From positions 1,251,001 through 1,315,000 of the forward strand of contig NZ_CP020921.1 of NCBI RefSeq assembly GCF_003057965.1: a stretch of 64,000 nucleotides of DNA. Reading direction: 5' to 3'. This document shows positions 10,402 to 19,389 of this stretch, in pieces. The first letter of the stretch is position 1; each line of letters begins with the position of its first letter. Under the pieces are notes generated by a model, which was not told where the DNA came from, did no database searches, and saw only the letters and a list, made by a program, of their open reading frames with translations. The position numbers and the translations under genes are program-made. Source of the stretch: Thermodesulfobium acidiphilum (GTDB lineage: Bacteria; Thermodesulfobiota; Thermodesulfobiia; Thermodesulfobiales; Thermodesulfobiaceae).

Positions 10402-11451
10402 CTATAATTTTTTATTAATTGCCTCTTGCAAATTTTTAAAAAATCGATTTTCTGGATCTAACAAAAGAGCAGCATCAATATCTTTTTTTGCATCTTTATA
10501 TTTATTTAATTCATATTCATAATATGCTTTTTGAAAATAATAATATTTGTTTTGTGAAATAGATAATGCAGTTTCAATATCATCGAGAGCCCTTTTTGGT
10601 TGTTTCAATGAATCTTCAATTTTTGCCCTCATCGCATAGTAATCACTCTGGTTAGGATCCAAAGATATTGTAAAGTTTAAAGCCTCGAGCGAACCCTGAA
10701 AATCACTTAAGTTATAAAGAATAGTCCCTTTAAGAAAGAAGAGATCAGGCTTTTTGTTATTGATATCTAATGCTTTGTTCACATCCAATAAAGCGTCCTT
10801 ATAGTCCTCTTTTTCCAGCTCAAGGCTTGATTTGAATTCAAGTACTTGCAGCGAATTCGGATATAACGTATAAGCATTATTAATGGTAGATAGTGCGTCA
10901 TCAATTTTACCATTACCCTGTTCTAAGGAAGCTTTGAACAAAAAATATTCAGTCTTCGGCTCTAATTTAATCGCGTTACCAACATCTTCTAATGACTCAT
11001 CATACTTTTTTTCTAAATAATAATCAATCGCTCTACCAAAATAGAATTTTGAAACATCATTATTTATCTCAATCGCCCTAGTGTAAAAGTTAATAGCTGT
11101 ATCAATATTTCCTGTTTCCTCATTAACTTTTGCTAAACCATAATAAGCTTCACTATTATCAGGATTTAACACAATAGCTTCATTAAAATCTTTCGATGCC
11201 TCAGTTAAGTCACCGTCAACGTAAAAACATTCCCCCCTCAATGTAAGAAATTTATAGCGTAGCGGATTGTTTTTATCCATTTGCAAAAGAGCTTTAGTAA
11301 GTTCAATCGAGCAGCCCAATGCATCATTATTCTTCAGCTTTTCTTCCGCTTTTTTATATGTATCGTCAAAGCCAGCAGCCCAGCTTGCTGCAGCAGTAAT
11401 AAATATAAACAATACTAATAGTAAAATTATCAAACCTCTTTTTATTATCAT
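10402..11451 (-). CDS. Exported TPR-repeat protein
   Basis: 349 aa. A signal peptide or N-terminal anchor (residues 5-25, ending AAASWA) is followed by about nine tetratricopeptide repeats from residue 30 to the end, recognisable by the A..DF..A..L.P......Y pattern (for example FNEAIVLNPDNSEAYYGLAK). TPR arrays are protein-binding scaffolds; the partner is unknown. The RBS at the ATG is weak (TTAAAG). The gene lies 38 bp upstream of the MORN gene on the same strand, so the two may be cotranscribed. No catalytic domain is seen. Confidence 0.88.
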   Translation of the reverse strand: MIIKRGLIILLLVLFIFITAAASWAAGFDDTYKKAEEKLKNNDALGCSIELTKALLQMDKNNPLRYKFLTLRGECFYVDGDLTEASKDFNEAIVLNPDNSEAYYGLAKVNEETGNIDTAINFYTRAIEINNDVSKFYFGRAIDYYLEKKYDESLEDVGNAIKLEPKTEYFLFKASLEQGNGKIDDALSTINNAYTLYPNSLQVLEFKSSLELEKEDYKDALLDVNKALDINNKKPDLFFLKGTILYNLSDFQGSLEALNFTISLDPNQSDYYAMRAKIEDSLKQPKRALDDIETALSISQNKYYYFQKAYYEYELNKYKDAKKDIDAALLLDPENRFFKNLQEAINKKL

Positions 11452-11591
11452 CTTTAATTTATTTTATAACATTTTAAATAGCTTAAAATAATTTTTTAAA
11501 CCAAATATAAATAAAACCTACTCTCGCCTATAAATAAAATTAAATAAAATATTGATATAATTAAAACAAAAAATGAAAGGAGGTACTATTT

Positions 11592-12635
11592 ATAATAGCT
11601 TTTCTCGAAATCCTAATTCGACCTATCATTCTTTTTATTTCATTTGCACTTTTTGGTTTAATTATAGAAAAACTTATTTTAGCAAGACTTTTAAATACAA
11701 AACTCTCCCAAAACTACCTAATAAAAATTGTTATTAGGTCATTCAATTGGCTTGTTTCTTTATTTTTTATAACAATAGGTTTACATCTTGCACTTTATAA
11801 TTATCCTTTTACTTATCAGCATTCTTTTCTTATAAACAAAATATTTACTTCATTAGAAATATTTATAGTTTTTTTATTTATAGCTAGAACATCTTCAAAA
11901 ATCATCGTCCACTACTTTTCTAAAAACGACAGCATCTTGCCTGCTACCAGCATTATATCGAACGTAATATTTGTAGCTGTCATATTCTTGGGCATATTAG
12001 TAATCCTTGAAGGAATTGGAATTTCAGATGTACCCATCATCACAACTTTTGGAGTGGGTGGCTTAGCCGTCTCTCTTGCGCTTCAAGATACTTTGTCTAA
12101 TTTTTTTTCAGGCATTCACATACTGGCATCGAAAAAGATTCAACCAGGAAACACAATAATTCTTGAAAATGGGCAAAGAGGTAAAGTTACGGATATAAAC
12201 TGGAGAAATACCACTCTTCTAACTCCAGACAACAATATGATAATAATACCAAATTCGAAAATTGCTACTTCCATAATTACCAACTATTCTTTTCCAGAAG
12301 AAAATTTTAGCGTTAGTTTGCAGATTGGCATTTCATATGACAGCGATCTTGAAGAAATAGAAATAAAAACAATAAATTTTTTAAAAAACTTTGTTCAAAA
12401 TACACCCGGGTGTGTAAAGGGTGTAGAACCAATACTAAGGTATCAAAAATTTGACAATTCTTGCATTACTTTTTCTATCTATATTAGAGTACAATCTTAC
12501 TCGGACCAGTTTATAGTACTGCATGAACTAATAAAGTCAATTCATAAATTTTATAATGAAAATAATATAGAAATACCATATCCGATCCAAAATATTATTT
12601 TAAAAAAATCTAAAAAATTTAATAATTCTCTTTAA
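11592..12635 (+). CDS. MscS-family mechanosensitive channel, non-canonical start
   Basis: Small-conductance mechanosensitive channel homologue, about 347 aa. The pore-lining TM3 (GVGGLAVSLALQDTLSNFFSG) and the beta domain (PGNTIILENGQRGKV, then WRNTTLLTPDNN) are clear. The first ATG/GTG/TTG in this frame is a TTG at 11937, which would remove the upstream helices. The frame is open back past a strong AAAGGAGGT at 11576-11584, and the hydrophobic N-terminal helices are encoded there. Initiation at ATA 11592 (8 nt after GGAGG) is therefore my choice. An ATG at 11573 is in another frame. Confidence 0.82.
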   Translation: MIAFLEILIRPIILFISFALFGLIIEKLILARLLNTKLSQNYLIKIVIRSFNWLVSLFFITIGLHLALYNYPFTYQHSFLINKIFTSLEIFIVFLFIARTSSKIIVHYFSKNDSILPATSIISNVIFVAVIFLGILVILEGIGISDVPIITTFGVGGLAVSLALQDTLSNFFSGIHILASKKIQPGNTIILENGQRGKVTDINWRNTTLLTPDNNMIIIPNSKIATSIITNYSFPEENFSVSLQIGISYDSDLEEIEIKTINFLKNFVQNTPGCVKGVEPILRYQKFDNSCITFSIYIRVQSYSDQFIVLHELIKSIHKFYNENNIEIPYPIQNIILKKSKKFNNSL

Positions 12636-12846
12636 ATAAAACTTTCTTCGCTAACATCGCTTTATTATTATAACGATTTCTTTCAGAATATTCACATATA
12701 ATAAATTCAAAAATTAAGTCTTACTTTCTTCGAGTTTTTTATGTAAATATTATAAATATATGATATTATTAACTATTAATTTTAAATATGATATTATTAA
12801 CTATTAATTTTAAATTAGTTTATAAACTTTCAAGGGGAGTAAAAGG
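12636..12846. other. Intergenic region with a 28-bp tandem repeat
   Basis: 211 bp between mscS and the RND efflux operon, very AT-rich. It carries the direct repeat listed separately and the RBS of the efflux gene (AAGGGGAG at 12832-12839). I see no ORF or RNA gene. Confidence 0.6.
12760..12815. repeat. Two perfect tandem copies of a 28-bp AT-rich unit
   Basis: The units 12760-12787 and 12788-12815 are identical and begin ATGATATTATTAACTATTAA. Each contains the short dyad ATTAA-CTA-TTAAT. The repeat ends 31 bp before the start of the efflux membrane-fusion gene, where an operator could sit. Slippage in AT-rich DNA is the plainer explanation. Confidence 0.75.
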
Positions 12847-14049
12847 ATGAACAAAATTGATATCAAAAGAAAACTTCCAAAAACCAGAAAAGGAAAGATC
12901 ATTCTTACCATCTCAATTATCGTATTTATAGCCTTATTTTTCTTTGTAAAGAAAGAAATAGAGGTTATGCTCACCCCTCCTGCAAAACCATATTCTGTTG
13001 TTGTGAATGTAGCCGTAGTAAAATCTGGCATTCTCAAGGCTTCTCAAAAGTATCTTGGCGATTTCAGACCAGAAAACGATGCCATTATTACTGCTAGAGT
13101 AAGTGCGAAGCTTGATTATATAGCAAGTGAGGGCACCCCAGTAAAAATTGGGCAGGTTGTTGCAAAACTCGACTCTAAGGATATTCAATCAAATATCCAA
13201 TCCCTTGTATACAACAAGAGATCTCTTGAAAGCACGCTAAGCGGTGCATACTCTGAAATAGAAGCTGCGAATACCCAGCTTGCGAATGCAAAGAACAATC
13301 TTGAAAGATATCAATATTTATATAAAGTAGAAGCGGTCCCAAAAGTAGAGCTTGAAACAATGGAAAACAACTATAAAGCAGCTGAAGCCAATCAAAAAAC
13401 AGCAATAAGTCATCTTCAAAGTATTCAGGAAAGCATAAAAAGCGTAGATTCCCAGATTGCATCTCTTGAGGATTCCCTTACTTATAGCGTAATAACATCT
13501 CCATTTAATGGACTTGTTGTAAAAAAATATTTTAATGAGGGTGATACTGTAGTGCAAGGGAAGCCCATATTAGAAATTACAGGAGGCAAAAATTCGCTTG
13601 TCTACGTGAGCGTTCCTGTTGAAATCTCGAGCAAAGTTAAAGTTGGTGATATTGAAACCATTGCTTACAATGGCAAAACTGCTCAAGCAGTAGTAGATGC
13701 AGTGCTCTCAAGTTCTGATAATAATTTAAATATGATAAAACTCAAACTTAACTCCAATCCTTTTAATCTTCCAGCACACACAATGATAGACACATACATT
13801 TATACTGGAAGTGCTAAAGGCTTTATAGTGCCAAATAACTCTATAGTAAAGTCAAAGGGTAAAACATATGTAATTGTTGTAGGAAAAGATAATAGAGCAA
13901 AATTTGTTGAAGTAAACATACTTGCCCAAAATGATAAAGAGAGTTGTGTTAGTGGTGCTCTTACAGATAACTCAGAAGTAGTTACGGGAGAAGATTCACT
14001 CCTTTTGAGAATATATGAAAATCAACCTCTCGAAGTGGTAAAAGAGTAG
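12847..14049 (+). CDS. RND efflux periplasmic adaptor (membrane fusion protein, HlyD/AcrA type)
   Basis: 400 aa. One N-terminal membrane helix (residues about 17-36) anchors it. A lipoyl half-motif (ITARVSAKLDYIASEGTPVK) follows, then a coiled-coil hairpin (residues about 115-215), the second lipoyl half (VITSPFNGLVVKKYFNEGD) and beta-barrel domains. It bridges the inner-membrane pump to an outer-membrane channel. ATG is preceded by AAGGGGAGTAAAAGG. The pump gene starts 3 bp after its stop. No outer-membrane TolC gene is seen here. Substrate unknown. Confidence 0.93.
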   Translation: MNKIDIKRKLPKTRKGKIILTISIIVFIALFFFVKKEIEVMLTPPAKPYSVVVNVAVVKSGILKASQKYLGDFRPENDAIITARVSAKLDYIASEGTPVKIGQVVAKLDSKDIQSNIQSLVYNKRSLESTLSGAYSEIEAANTQLANAKNNLERYQYLYKVEAVPKVELETMENNYKAAEANQKTAISHLQSIQESIKSVDSQIASLEDSLTYSVITSPFNGLVVKKYFNEGDTVVQGKPILEITGGKNSLVYVSVPVEISSKVKVGDIETIAYNGKTAQAVVDAVLSSSDNNLNMIKLKLNSNPFNLPAHTMIDTYIYTGSAKGFIVPNNSIVKSKGKTYVIVVGKDNRAKFVEVNILAQNDKESCVSGALTDNSEVVTGEDSLLLRIYENQPLEVVKE

Positions 14050-14052
14050 AAG

Positions 14053-17000
14053 ATGCTTAAATGGTATATTACTAGACCACATTTTGTATTTGCAATACTC
14101 ATTGCCTTTTTATTACTTGGTGTAATAGGTTTTTTTAGCATGTCAAGAGACCTCTTTCCTCCCGCTGATAGACCTCAAATTGCTGTAGTAGTGGTTGAAC
14201 CAGGTGCTTCTGCAAGATATGTTGCAGACCATGTCAGTGCAGTCATAGAAAGAGAACTTTATACACTTAGCAATATTAGAAGAGTTTATTCTACTTCCAA
14301 TGATGGATTCTGCACTGTTACAGCGGAGTTTCATTATGGAAAAAATATCGGAGAAGCTAAAACAGATGTCCAAAATGGCCTTTCTAAAATAGCAAATTTA
14401 TTACCATCTGATATCCAGACTCCCCAAATATATGAAGTCACGTCCTATTCCCCGCCAGTAATCGTGCTTTCAATTTCCCCAAAAGAGGGATCTAACTTAT
14501 CGATGCCAGATGTAAGATATATAGCCGAAAATCAGATAAAAGACGAGATATTAAGAACCGGTAAAGTTGCAAACGTTGACGTTTTCGGCGGATACCAAAA
14601 AGACATAGAGATAAAATTTAACAATGCAAAACTAGCATCTTTAGGTCTGAGCGTTCAAGACGTAGTAAATACAATACAAAAATCAAACAAAGATATACCA
14701 CTCGGTATTATTATGAACCCGAATTCACAATACACATTTAAGGTACTTACTGAAGCCACTAATCTCGATATGATAAGAAATTTTCAGATAACACCTGGAG
14801 TAAAACTACAAGACGTAGCAACAGTAGATTATGGCTATCCTCCTCCCACATCCTTCTACCACGGAAATGGTCATCAAGCAATTGCTGTTGCTGTTCAAAG
14901 ACCATATGGCGGAGCAGTAATGACAACTATCAATGCTGTAGAGAACATATTACCCAAGCTTAGAGCACAATTTCCACAACTAAATATTCAAGTAGCAGAT
15001 ACTCAAAAAGAGCTCGTGCAGCTCAGCAATGATAATATGTTTGAAGCCTTAAGAGATGCGATAATATTTACTGCAATAATAATATTTCTATTTCTTGCTG
15101 ATTTGAGGCTTACACTAATTTCAGCAATTTCAATACCTTTTGTTTATCTTGCAACTATAGCTATAATGTGGATATTAAATATTGGATTTAATATTGTAAG
15201 CTTAACAGGAATAATTTTAGCTCTTGGAATGCTTGTAGATGACGCAATTGTGATATTAGAAAATATAGAAAGACACCACACCCAGCTAAAAGAATCTCCA
15301 TTGGATGCAGCCATAAACGGGACAAAAGAAGTCATGTTAGTAGTTTTTGGAGGAACACTTGCCACAAGCGTGGTTCTTTTGCCACTAATGTTCGTAGGTG
15401 GATACCCTGCCCAGATCTTTAAACCACTTGCAGGAACATTATTAATTTCTCTTATAGTTTCATACTTTGTCTCTATTACGCTTATTCCAATTCTTAGTAT
15501 AAAAATGTTAAAGTCTGAATCCAAAAAATCAAAATTCGAAACAAAAATTAATAAAATTATGGATTACTGGCTCAATCCATTTAAACAATTTTACGCAAAT
15601 GCAGTAAAATTTTTAATAGATAATAAGAAGATGAGAATACCTTTAACCTTACCACTCCTTCCACTTTTAATGTTTAGTATTGGAGTTGTAATTCCTACTA
15701 TTGGAAGAGATTTAATGCCACCAATGGATACAGGCATTGTAAAGGCAAATATAACTTTTGACAGCAATACCTCTATTTTAAAAGTAAATCAAACTCTCTT
15801 TACAATAGAAAAATACGTAAAATCCCTTGGCGATGTAGAAATGATGTCAGACGCAATAGGCTCAGAACCAGGGGTATTGACCATCTCAGCAGGCCCTCCT
15901 CAAGTAGCCGGCATGACAATTCACTTTGTAAACAGGTTCAAAAGAAGTGCAACTATCTGGCAATTGGAAGATAAAATCAGAAATTATATTAGAACCCTGC
16001 CAGATGTAAAATATGCAGACGTGTTTGACTATGGCGCTACTCCTTTATCGTCTATAAAAGCCACTCTTGACACTACTATCTATGGAGATAGTGTAGAATC
16101 GGTCAATAGAGCTGGTAATGTTGTTATGCAGGCCATGAAAAACGTTAAAGGCTTAAAGTCTTATTCAAAAAACTGGGATATGGACAACCTGGAATACGTT
16201 TTTAAGATCGATCATTTAAAAACCGCATATTATCAAACCACTCCGTATGACGTGGCATCTCAGCTATCTGCCGGAATACAGGGAGCCACTGCATCAATCT
16301 TTACCGTTCCCAATGAAACTGGATATTTAATAAAGGTAATACTCCCGACTTCATCAAGAGAATACGTAAAAAGTTTAAAAAGTTTTTTGATAAAAACACC
16401 TAAGGGCTTTATCCCTCTTGAATCTTTTGGTACTTTAAGTACAATTTATGAACCCACCATAATTACTAGAGAAGCAATGAAGTACACTCAAGACGTAATG
16501 GGATATCGCTCTACCTTTCCTGTTACTCACATCATGGAAAGCTTCACACCTGCTCTCCAAAAAGCCATAAAAGATAACAAGGGCAAGATAACTTCCAATG
16601 TAGAATTAAAGCAAAGTGGCGACATCACAACTATGATGGATTCTATGGGAAGGATGCTTAAAGCTATATTAGTGGGATTTATTCTTCTTTATCTGGTACT
16701 CGTTCCAATATTTAGATCGTGGTTAAATCCTCTTGCTATTATGGCAGCAATACCTTTATCAATAATTGGAGGAGCATGGTCACTCCTAATAGCTGACAAA
16801 ACCATGTGTCTACCTGCTATTATGGGCTTTGTTTTACTCTCTGGCATAATTGTTAAAAACTCTATATTAATAATAGATTTTATAAAAACATATCTTGACA
16901 ATGGATATGGTATAGAAGAAGCAGTATTACAAAGTATCCACATAAGAACCAGGCCTGTTATGATGACAGCCTTAGGAACTGCGGTTGGTATGATTCCGAT

Positions 17001-17136
17001 AGCTATGCAGTGGGCAATTGGGCTCGAGAGACTATCGCCTCTTGCAGTAGTTGCCATTGGAGGCTTGATTTTTGGAACGTTTTTAAGCCTTATTTATGTT
17101 CCGTTTTTCTCATACTTTCTGACAAAGAAGGGTTAA
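14053..17136 (+). CDS. RND-family efflux permease (AcrB/MdtBC-like)
   Basis: 1027 aa, full RND length. N-terminal TM1 (residues about 12-30) is followed by a periplasmic domain, TM2-6, then a second half with the same plan. The TM4 motif GIILALGMLVDDAIVILENI carries the paired aspartates of the proton relay. The matching TM10-11 region has LLSGIIVKNSILIIDFI. This is a proton-driven inner-membrane exporter of the hydrophobe/multidrug type; the substrate cannot be told from sequence. It forms an operon with the adaptor upstream and the MFS gene downstream. Confidence 0.95.
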   Translation: MLKWYITRPHFVFAILIAFLLLGVIGFFSMSRDLFPPADRPQIAVVVVEPGASARYVADHVSAVIERELYTLSNIRRVYSTSNDGFCTVTAEFHYGKNIGEAKTDVQNGLSKIANLLPSDIQTPQIYEVTSYSPPVIVLSISPKEGSNLSMPDVRYIAENQIKDEILRTGKVANVDVFGGYQKDIEIKFNNAKLASLGLSVQDVVNTIQKSNKDIPLGIIMNPNSQYTFKVLTEATNLDMIRNFQITPGVKLQDVATVDYGYPPPTSFYHGNGHQAIAVAVQRPYGGAVMTTINAVENILPKLRAQFPQLNIQVADTQKELVQLSNDNMFEALRDAIIFTAIIIFLFLADLRLTLISAISIPFVYLATIAIMWILNIGFNIVSLTGIILALGMLVDDAIVILENIERHHTQLKESPLDAAINGTKEVMLVVFGGTLATSVVLLPLMFVGGYPAQIFKPLAGTLLISLIVSYFVSITLIPILSIKMLKSESKKSKFETKINKIMDYWLNPFKQFYANAVKFLIDNKKMRIPLTLPLLPLLMFSIGVVIPTIGRDLMPPMDTGIVKANITFDSNTSILKVNQTLFTIEKYVKSLGDVEMMSDAIGSEPGVLTISAGPPQVAGMTIHFVNRFKRSATIWQLEDKIRNYIRTLPDVKYADVFDYGATPLSSIKATLDTTIYGDSVESVNRAGNVVMQAMKNVKGLKSYSKNWDMDNLEYVFKIDHLKTAYYQTTPYDVASQLSAGIQGATASIFTVPNETGYLIKVILPTSSREYVKSLKSFLIKTPKGFIPLESFGTLSTIYEPTIITREAMKYTQDVMGYRSTFPVTHIMESFTPALQKAIKDNKGKITSNVELKQSGDITTMMDSMGRMLKAILVGFILLYLVLVPIFRSWLNPLAIMAAIPLSIIGGAWSLLIADKTMCLPAIMGFVLLSGIIVKNSILIIDFIKTYLDNGYGIEEAVLQSIHIRTRPVMMTALGTAVGMIPIAMQWAIGLERLSPLAVVAIGGLIFGTFLSLIYVPFFSYFLTKKG

Positions 17137-17137
17137 T

Positions 17138-18352
17138 ATTAAATCTATATTAGATGAAGAAAAATATTTAGTTTACGCAAGGGCAATAAGAAGTATTGGT
17201 CAGGGAACACTTTTAATTGATTTTCCTTTATATCTACATCATATAGGCTGGAACGCTATATCTATAGGTGCTCTCTTTAGCGCCAGCCTGTTTATAAATG
17301 GTATACTATCCTTTATCTTCGGATTGACTGCAGGAAAATATGATAAAAAAAAATTCATCTTAGGATTTCAGATAATTCTCATACTTTGTGCAACAATTGC
17401 ACTTCTTACCTCAAACAACCTACTTCTTGGGGGCGTTGCTATAATCGGAGGATTTGGCAGGAGTGGTATGGGTGGCTCTGGTCCATTTGCAGTAATAGAG
17501 GTCTCCTGGCTAAATGACCTGATAAAATATAGCAAAAAATCAGCAATTTTTAGTCTGAATAACTCTTTAATATTTTGTGGTATGAGCATAGGAACAATGA
17601 TCGCAACTATTCCTGAATTTCTATCAAAATTTGTTACCTTAGATCTTGCATTTAGATCTATCTTTCTTACCATAATATTCTGGAATATAATTTGCTTTTA
17701 CCTTATCGCTAAAGTAAAAAACAACTCAATAACTCAAAGCAATAACATAGATAAAAACTCAGAAAGGATGAAAAATATTGATAAAAATATTAATAAAAGA
17801 GAAAATAAAAACTTACTATTGTTATTTGCTTTGAATTTACTCAATGGTATCTCTCTGGGTTTCATAATGCCTCTTCTGCCATATTGGTTTAAACTCAAGT
17901 TTAACAGCAATGCATTTGATCTAGGAATAATATTTACAATTTCACTTTTTATGACATCCCTTTCAAGTATCATATCTATATACGTTGTAAAAAAAATTGG
18001 TGCAGCTAAAACCGTTATCTTTATGAGGTTTGGAGGACTTATATCCTTGGTATTGATGATCTATTCTCCAAGCTCATTATTAGCAGCATTTTTTTATATA
18101 TTAAGATCTTTTTTGAATAGAGGAAATATAGGAGCTAGACAAGCTCTTGTCACTAGTATCACTAGAAATAAGGCCACTCTGGCATTGAGCATAAACAACT
18201 TTTCACAAATATTGTCTTTATCTATTGGACCATTCATAACTGGAATATTTTTTGCGCACAAAGACTATATCACTCCATTTATTGTAGGCGCAGCATTTCA
18301 AACATTCTATCTTGTATGTTTTTATATGTTTTTCAAAAAATTTGAAGTATAG
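17138..18352 (+). CDS. Major facilitator superfamily transporter, apparent ATT start
   Basis: About 404 aa with roughly 12 hydrophobic segments and MFS-like loops (FGLTAGKYDKKK between TM2 and TM3, GGFGRSGMGG later). The first canonical start in frame is TTG 17324, which would remove TM1-2. The frame is open upstream to 17123, and AAAGAAGGG at 17124-17132, inside the end of the RND gene, sits 5 nt before ATT 17138. Starting there restores a full-length MFS protein and gives tight coupling to the RND stop at 17136. Substrate unknown. The 59-aa shorter form cannot be excluded. Confidence 0.82.
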   Translation: MKSILDEEKYLVYARAIRSIGQGTLLIDFPLYLHHIGWNAISIGALFSASLFINGILSFIFGLTAGKYDKKKFILGFQIILILCATIALLTSNNLLLGGVAIIGGFGRSGMGGSGPFAVIEVSWLNDLIKYSKKSAIFSLNNSLIFCGMSIGTMIATIPEFLSKFVTLDLAFRSIFLTIIFWNIICFYLIAKVKNNSITQSNNIDKNSERMKNIDKNINKRENKNLLLLFALNLLNGISLGFIMPLLPYWFKLKFNSNAFDLGIIFTISLFMTSLSSIISIYVVKKIGAAKTVIFMRFGGLISLVLMIYSPSSLLAAFFYILRSFLNRGNIGARQALVTSITRNKATLALSINNFSQILSLSIGPFITGIFFAHKDYITPFIVGAAFQTFYLVCFYMFFKKFEV

Positions 18353-18387
18353 AATAATATAAAAGTTAACAATATATAATACGGTGG

Positions 18388-19308
18388 AGTAACGTACATA
18401 ATTTCCTGTAAAAGGAAAATGATTATCAATAAAGAAATATAAAAGGTCATCATCCTCTAATAGAGTATAGGGTTAGCTAAACCAAAACTATCGGAGGTGG
18501 ACGATGACCAAATATAATATTACCTTAGATAAGGAAATTTTGCACTACCTTTTTTCAAGTAATGACAAAGGCATAAAAATGTTATTAGAACAAATATTAA
18601 ACCAGATTCTTGAACAGCAAAGAACAGAGCAAGTTAATGCTGAACTCTATGAGCATACAGAGGATAGAAAGGCATACAGAAATGGTTATAAAACAAGATG
18701 GTAATAAGAAGATTTTAAAGTAAGATCATGCAGCGCATTAATTGCAACAGGGATAAATGCCAAGGGATATAGGGAAATACTTGGAATAGAAATTGAAAAC
18801 AGTGAGTCAAAACAAAGCTGGTCAGATTTTTTCAGACATCTAAAGGAAAGAGGATTAAAGGGTGTAGATTTTGTAATATCAGATCAACATGGTGAACTTG
18901 TAAAAGCAGCAGCAATATACTTTCAAGGATCAACCTGGCAAAGGTGTCAGGCTCACTTTATCCGTAACATATTAAGTGCATGTCCTAAGCATCTACAAAA
19001 GAGTTTAAACAGCTATTTAAGACTATTTTTGAAGCTCCTGATTTAGAAACAGCTATAAGACTTTTAAATACAACAATTAAGACCTTAAATCGCATGACCT
19101 AATTAATAAATTAATTTTAGTTGTTAAATTTCATGGCAGTGTAAGATATATCTAAAAAAATGTGAGGTACACTATATGTAAAAATACCTTAAGGTTAAAA
19201 AAAGAACTTACATTGACATTGAGTAAATGAGATTTATAATTTTAAAACAAGGTTAACTGTAATTGATTTTGTCAGAGGATGAATTTACAGAAAAAATTGT
19301 ACTTGATC
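18388..19308. mobile_element. IS256-family insertion sequence, decayed copy A
   Basis: 921 bp, bounded by sequence shared with the second copy (36033-36791). The left end has GTACATAATTTCCTGTAAA and the right end, reversed, GTACAATTTTTTCTGTAAA: imperfect inverted repeats, 15 of 19 matching. The transposase start (18504), a middle block and the last part up to the right repeat remain. A shared deletion removes the region after residue 66. The C-terminal block kept in copy B is replaced here by about 150 bp (19094-19250) that I do not recognise. No clear target duplication is visible. Confidence 0.85.
18504..19093 (+). pseudogene. IS256-family transposase remnant (copy A)
   Basis: The ATG follows GGAGGTGGACG. 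The N-terminus (66 aa, ending YRNGYKTRW) stops at TAA 18702. After a lost segment the frame resumes as KVRSCSALIATGINAKGY and includes ISDQHGELVKAA (the second catalytic Asp region) and WQRCQAHFIRN, typical of mutator/IS256 transposases. A further frameshift near 19005 separates this from EAPDLETAIRLLNTTIKTL. The first DDE aspartate and the C-terminus are missing, so it cannot be active. Confidence 0.88.
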
Positions 19309-19317
19309 CGGTGGAAA

Positions 19318-19369
19318 AATGTTTATATTAGTTATATAATGCTTATTACGTATTTTTAATATAAACATT
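19318..19369. promoter_or_regulatory. Perfect 13-bp inverted repeat upstream of the alcohol dehydrogenase
   Basis: AATGTTTATATTA (19318-19330) is repeated inverted as TAATATAAACATT (19357-19369) with a 26-nt spacer. It begins 10 bp after the IS256 relic and ends just before the GGGGAG ribosome site of the dehydrogenase gene. It could be a paired operator or a leader hairpin; its AT-only stem would be weak as a terminator. Confidence 0.5.
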
Positions 19370-19389
19370 ACATTGTAGGGGAGAACATT

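Noticed and set aside
12760-12815. CRISPR array
   Set aside because: Only two units, directly abutting with no spacers, and no cas genes.
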